NCBI GenBank assembly: GCA_020859985.1
Contig: JAJBVD010000078.1
Span: 1-64,000 of the forward strand
Direction of reading: 5' to 3'
Length of the DNA: 64,000 nt
Source of the DNA: Clostridiales bacterium
GTDB lineage: Bacteria > Bacillota > Clostridia > Lachnospirales > Lachnospiraceae
This document shows positions 61,101 through 64,000 of the stretch, piece by piece. Within the stretch, counting starts at the first letter, position 1; every line of letters begins with the position of its first letter. The notes under the pieces are model-generated. The model saw only the letters and a list, made by a program, of their open reading frames with translations, was not told the origin of the DNA and searched no databases. A program made the translations under genes and the position numbers.

Positions 61101-61609
61101 CTGAAGAATGCCTTCTCGTGGACGGCTACAACGTGATTTTTGCCTGGGACGAGCTGAAGGAGTTGGCAAAGACCAGCCTGGAGAGCGCCCGCGGGCGGCT
61201 TCTCGATCTGATGAGTAATTATCAGGGCTACAAAAACAATTACCTGATCGTGGTGTTTGACGCGTACCGGGTAGAAGGCCATGCGACGGAGATTTCCCGC
61301 TATCATAATATTTATGTCGTTTTCACAAAGGAAGCGGAGACCGCCGATCAGTATATCGAGAAGACAGTGCGTCTCATCAACCGCAAATATCATGTGATCG
61401 TGGCGACTTCAGATGCGCTCGAACAGGTCATTATCCTCGGCGCGGGAGCGTCCCGTATGTCCGCGCGGGGGCTGCATGATGAAGTGGATCTGATGCTGAA
61501 GGACCTGCGCGAAAATTATATGAACGGCGTGAATACGACTTCGGGCGGTTCAAAGGCATATCTGCTTGACGGGCGGGAGGATATGCGGGAAGCGCTGCCG
61601 GAGGATTAA
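58187..61609 (+). CDS. TetM/EF-G-like ribosomal GTPase fused to a YacP/Rae1-like NYN domain
   Basis: The 1140-residue protein starts with a translation-factor GTPase domain: P-loop AHVDAGKT (19-26), ERERGITI, DTPGHVDF (from 135) and NKMD (189-192). EF-G-like domains II-V follow, as in TetM/TetO-type ribosome protection proteins. The C-terminal 170 residues form a NYN/YacP nuclease domain with LLVDGYNVIFAWDEL (Asp979), VVFDAYR, KEAETADQYIEK and VATSD. Several Ser/Gly-rich inserts (about 90-130, 225-260, 365-385, 495-535, 745-785) sit between conserved blocks. GGAGGAGG precedes ATG 58187. GTPase and nuclease residues look intact. Whether it protects from tetracycline is unknown; an A-site RNA-cleaving role is inferred. 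Confidence 0.85.
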   Translation: MGNQAEKTEKRRICAGLLAHVDAGKTTLAEGILYLTGGIRHLGRVDHQDAFFDNFALERERGITIFSKQAQVVLRPGMSAAAGHTAAASREGALKSSVSRERIPGVTASCEETRGCFSPRKEEPEDSALYLTILDTPGHVDFSAEMERTLQVLDYAVLVISGADGVQSHVEALWRLLARYEIPVFLFVNKMDQPGTDRAALLAELTQKLDERCVDFSGPKAIESMSGRAALKDTASRSASSKRNVEDGGEDSDYFASEEFQEALAMCDEELLEIYASGETIGTEAIRSAIAARKIFPCYFGSALKLWGVQELLDGIRVYSVSKEYPDEFGARVFKITRDAQGNRLTHMKITGGTLRVKDVLTNRRKGESPGSGGKGESSGTDGLSERVGGAVWEEKVNQIRIFSGAGYEAVSEAGAGSICAVTGLEHTYAGEGLGAEPEGELPVLEPVLSYRIELPEGTDVHQAFRQLKQLEEEEPQLHITWVSGAGRHMTDGGSALRSDERNSGGRSAGAAAAPQSDNTAPGKDSRMGSGTGEIHAQLMGEVQIEILQSMIRDRFGLAVKFGEGSILYRETIAAPVVGMGHFEPLRHYAEVHLLMEPAERGSGLQFDSVCSVDDLALNWQRLILTHLEEKTHLGVLTGSEITDMKITLIAGRAHQKHTEGGDFRQATYRAVRQGLCRAQSVLLEPVYSFRMEVPMESVGRALSDIQRMYGTAEPPELMQSPRGYKDAGGGAAIPGTAGMSDGSISSGSSSSSGAGSPNSAAGSAGGDWMVIRGTAPVVTMRGYQSELLSYTKGRGRLFCRMSGYEECHNAQEVIETRAYNAEADLENPCGSVFCAHGAGFVVNWEDVPDYVHIAGTDAFAENTFAEDAFLEDAEVSLRGKSLLRDFAGDSSREGNVSGREMPRSVRTSAAPAPSVSDEELKQIFERTYGESKWDTNRSRYGSGSGTGRTSDAEGTVRDFNRKRKPARLAGAEECLLVDGYNVIFAWDELKELAKTSLESARGRLLDLMSNYQGYKNNYLIVVFDAYRVEGHATEISRYHNIYVVFTKEAETADQYIEKTVRLINRKYHVIVATSDALEQVIILGAGASRMSARGLHDEVDLMLKDLRENYMNGVNTTSGGSKAYLLDGREDMREALPED

Positions 61610-61644
61610 GAACAGCAGGCCGCAGAAAAATTTAAATTATTTTC

Positions 61645-61673
61645 TTGCAATCTATGCCGTGATTCTGTATGAT
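61645..61673 (+). promoter_or_regulatory. Promoter of the FGGY kinase gene
   Basis: TTGCAA (61645-61650), a 17-base spacer and TATGAT (61668-61673) predict a start near 61680. Confidence 0.6.
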
Positions 61674-61692
61674 GAGATTATCAGTTAAGACG

Positions 61693-61720
61693 GCTGCGTA
61701 ATGGTTCGGTATTACGCAGC
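61693..61720 (+). other. Perfect hairpin in the kinase leader
   Basis: GCTGCGTAAT (61693-61702) and ATTACGCAGC (61711-61720) form a perfect 10-bp stem with an 8-base loop, about 15 bases after the predicted transcription start. No T run follows, so an operator or mRNA structure is more likely than a terminator. Confidence 0.6.
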
Positions 61721-61800
61721 GGCAAAATAAATCGCAGGATTCGTGCGTCAGTTCCAAAAGACGGCGGTGTTCCTGCAAAAATGGACAGGAGGTTATTTCA

Positions 61801-63405
61801 ATGAGCTTCGATAAGGAAAATGCAAAGAAGACGATCGAGAACGGCAAGGCGGTTCTTGGTCTGGAGTTTGGTTCCACGAGAATCAAGGCGGTGCTGGTGG
61901 ATGAGGCGAATCAGCCGATCGCTTCCGGCAGCCATGAGTGGGAAAATCAGCTGGTGAACGGTGTCTGGACATACAGCCTGGATGCAATCTGGGGCGGACT
62001 TCAGGACTGCTACAGCGATCTGGCAGCGGATGTGAGAAAGAAATACGGCATAGTGATCGAGAACCTCGCAGCGATCGGCTTCAGCGCAATGATGCATGGC
62101 TATCTTGCGTTTGATAAGAATGATCAGCTTCTGGTGCCGTTCCGCACCTGGAGAAATACGATCACAGAGCAGGCATCCAAAGAACTGCTGGATCTGTTTC
62201 AGTTCAATATTCCGCAGAGATGGAGCATCTCCCATCTGTATCAGGCAATCTTGAATGGCGAGGAGCATGTGAAGGATGTCGCATTCTTTACGACGCTGGC
62301 GGGCTACATACACTGGCAGATGACCGGGCAGAAAGTGATCGGTATCGGCGACGCATCCGGTATGTTCCCGATCGACAGTGAGACCAGAGATTATAATCAG
62401 AAGATGATCGACCAGTTTGACGCGCTGGTCGCGCCGAAGGGCTATCCGTGGAAGCTGCGCGATATTTTGCCGAAGGCGCTTCTTGCAGGCGAAGACGCTG
62501 GTGTTCTCACGGAAGAAGGCGCGAAGAAGCTGGATGTATCCGGTATGTTAAAACCCGGCGTTCCGATCGCTCCGCCGGAAGGCGATGCGGGTACCGGTAT
62601 GGCTGCGACCAACAGCGTGGCGGTCCGCACCGGCAACGTATCCGCGGGTACTTCTGTATTTGCGATGATCGTGCTGGAAAAAGAACTTTCCAAGGCATAT
62701 CCGGAGATCGACATGGTGACGACGCCGACCGGCGACGCGGTAGCGATGGTACACTGCAACAATTGCACCTCCGATCTGAATGCGTGGGTGGGCCTGTTCC
62801 GTGAGTTTTCAGAGACATTTGGCCTGGAAGTAGATATGAATCATCTGTTTGGCACCCTTTATAATAAGGCGCTCGAAGGGGATAAAGACTGCGGCGGTAT
62901 CGTTGCGTACAATTATTTCGCGGGCGAGCCGGTGACCGGCCTGAATGAGGGACGTCCGCTCGTGGTGCGTACCCCGGACGCGAAATTCAACCTTGCAAAC
63001 TTTATGCGCGCGAACCTGTACGCTTCTCTTTCCACGCTGAAGATCGGTCTCGATCTTCTGCTGAAGAATGAGGATGTAAAGGTAGACCGGATCATGGGAC
63101 ACGGCGGTCTCTTTAAGACAAAGGGCGTCGGCCAGAGCATTCTTGCGGCAGCGATGGATTCGCCGGTATCCGTGATGGAGACGGCAGGAGAGGGCGGCCC
63201 GTGGGGCATGGCGCTTCTGGCTTCTTACCTCGTTAACAAAAAAGACGGAGAGTCTCTGGATGCGTTCCTCAATGAGAAGGTATTCGCGGGCAGCGAGGGC
63301 GTAGAGATTCAGCCGGATCCGGCGGATGTGGCCGGTTTCGACCAGTACATTGAGAGCTACAAGTCCGGCATCGCGATCGAGAAAGCGGCGGTCGAGTCGA
63401 TCTGA
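61801..63405 (+). CDS. FGGY-family carbohydrate kinase
   Basis: The 534-residue protein has the FGGY N-terminal motif [18 protein letters not shown], the mid-protein [20 protein letters not shown] and the C-terminal [16 protein letters not shown] and [16 protein letters not shown]. These kinases phosphorylate pentoses or pentuloses. The overall form resembles L-ribulokinase/xylulokinase-type proteins of clostridia, and an intracellular GH127 arabinofuranosidase at 12-14 kb makes L-ribulose attractive; no araA or araD is in view, so substrate is unproven. AGGAGG lies eight or nine bases before the ATG. Confidence 0.88.
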   Translation: MSFDKENAKKTIENGKAVLGLEFGSTRIKAVLVDEANQPIASGSHEWENQLVNGVWTYSLDAIWGGLQDCYSDLAADVRKKYGIVIENLAAIGFSAMMHGYLAFDKNDQLLVPFRTWRNTITEQASKELLDLFQFNIPQRWSISHLYQAILNGEEHVKDVAFFTTLAGYIHWQMTGQKVIGIGDASGMFPIDSETRDYNQKMIDQFDALVAPKGYPWKLRDILPKALLAGEDAGVLTEEGAKKLDVSGMLKPGVPIAPPEGDAGTGMAATNSVAVRTGNVSAGTSVFAMIVLEKELSKAYPEIDMVTTPTGDAVAMVHCNNCTSDLNAWVGLFREFSETFGLEVDMNHLFGTLYNKALEGDKDCGGIVAYNYFAGEPVTGLNEGRPLVVRTPDAKFNLANFMRANLYASLSTLKIGLDLLLKNEDVKVDRIMGHGGLFKTKGVGQSILAAAMDSPVSVMETAGEGGPWGMALLASYLVNKKDGESLDAFLNEKVFAGSEGVEIQPDPADVAGFDQYIESYKSGIAIEKAAVESI

Positions 63406-63422
63406 GGATAAGGAGGGATATT

Positions 63423-63959
63423 ATGAGCAAATACGCAGGAACACAGACAGAAAAGAATCTTCAGGCGGCGTTTTCCGGTGAGTCCGAGGCGAGAAACAAA
63501 TATACCTATTTTGCCTCCACGGCGAAAAAAGAAGGCTATGAGCAGATAGCAGCTCTGTTCCAGAAGACGGCGGACAACGAGAAAGAGCACGCAAAGATGT
63601 GGTTCAAGGAGCTGGAGGGGATCGGCAATACGGCGGCGAACCTGCTTGCTGCGGCAGAAGGCGAGAATTACGAGTGGACCGACATGTATGAGGGCTTTGC
63701 AAAGACTGCCGAGGAGGAAGGCTTCAAAGAGTTGGCAGCAAAATTCCGCCTGGTAGCAGCGGTAGAGAAGCATCATGAGGAGCGTTATCGAGCACTGCTG
63801 AAGAACGTTGAGACGGCGCAGGTGTTTGAAAAGAGTGAGGTGAAGGTCTGGGAGTGCCGCAACTGCGGACACATTGTGGTAGGCACAAAGGCTCCGGAGG
63901 TTTGCCCGACCTGCAATCATCCGCAGAGTTATTTCGAGGTGCACGCGGAGAACTATTGA
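63423..63959 (+). CDS. rbr: Rubrerythrin
   Basis: The 178-residue protein has a four-helix diiron domain with ExxH-type ligands ([32 protein letters not shown]) and a C-terminal rubredoxin-like Fe site ([18 protein letters not shown]). Rubrerythrin reduces hydrogen peroxide in anaerobes. AAGGAGGG lies about six bases before ATG 63423. It starts 17 bases after the kinase stop and may be co-transcribed, although the functions are unrelated. Confidence 0.95.
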   Translation: MSKYAGTQTEKNLQAAFSGESEARNKYTYFASTAKKEGYEQIAALFQKTADNEKEHAKMWFKELEGIGNTAANLLAAAEGENYEWTDMYEGFAKTAEEEGFKELAAKFRLVAAVEKHHEERYRALLKNVETAQVFEKSEVKVWECRNCGHIVVGTKAPEVCPTCNHPQSYFEVHAENY

Positions 63960-63965
63960 TATAGG

Positions 63966-63994
63966 TCGCAGCTTCGTTTTGCGAAGCTGTGACG
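63966..63994 (+). other. Hairpin after rubrerythrin
   Basis: GTCGCAGCTTCG and CGAAGCTGTGAC form a 12-bp stem with one G-U pair and a TTTTG loop. No T run follows before the window end, so it may be part of the hairpin-repeat family rather than a terminator. Confidence 0.6.
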
Positions 63995-64000
63995 CAGGCT

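Noticed and set aside
58187..61609. Confident call as a tetracycline resistance gene
   Set aside because: Many TetM-like relatives with NYN tails are not known to confer resistance, and the inserts make function uncertain; kept as a TetM/EF-G-like GTPase only.

Overview
The window looks like chromosomal DNA of an anaerobic, spore-forming gut Clostridium relative, most likely Lachnospiraceae. The evidence is the spore genes spoVAD, spoVAE and spmB, a rubrerythrin, pyruvate phosphate dikinase, YesM/YesN-type sugar regulators beside an ABC importer, an Mrp-type antiporter, strong AGGAGG ribosome sites and moderately high G+C. Two patches are clearly more A+T rich (about 9.55-11.25 kb and 49.9-51.7 kb) and look acquired. 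No rRNA, tRNA or CRISPR array was seen.

Layout. 0-6.2 kb: end of ppdK, a MATE exporter, an aquaporin and an ssuABC-like importer with two LacI-type operators. 6.3-12.2 kb: dCMP deaminase, YhaM-type exonuclease, RlmD-type rRNA methyltransferase, a mobile-element remnant, an AlbA/Schlafen-type regulator under a striking palindromic promoter, and an RsuA-type pseudouridine synthase. 12.2-23.7 kb: a Gram-positive glycan-utilisation locus (GH127, two-component system, sugar ABC importer, GH31, DUF624). 23.8-28.5 kb: LOG protein, HAD phosphatase, PlsC, spoVAD-spoVAE and an ATPase remnant. 28.8-39.3 kb: a ten-gene Mrp-like antiporter operon with four large antiporter-type subunits, one carrying an in-frame TGA. 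39.4-48.1 kb: a LacI-type sensor fused to GGDEF, tatD, ksgA, spmB, a frameshifted degV and a DUF885 peptidase-like protein. 48.3-54.1 kb: a second MATE exporter, a hipBA toxin-antitoxin pair and metG with a hairpin-rich leader. 54.2-58.1 kb: a membrane GGDEF protein, small membrane proteins and degenerate sequence. 58.2-64 kb: a TetM/EF-G-like GTPase fused to a YacP/Rae1-like NYN nuclease domain, an FGGY sugar kinase and rubrerythrin.

Three themes cut across the window. First, many conserved enzymes (RlmD, RsuA, HAD, SpoVAD, an Mrp subunit, a GGDEF protein, DUF885, MetG and the EF-G homologue) carry hydrophilic, often tandemly repeated inserts in presumed surface loops. Second, the intergenic DNA holds several families of dispersed hairpins: a 27-bp palindrome with GTAACTGT arms, hairpin clusters with GAA/TTC loops, a 32-bp duplicated element, and an inverted pair around ksgA-spmB. 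Third, three genes are broken by a single base change (G8 tract in a sensor kinase, T7 tract in degV, TGG to TGA in an antiporter subunit). The two homopolymer lesions could be sequencing errors, phase variation or real decay.
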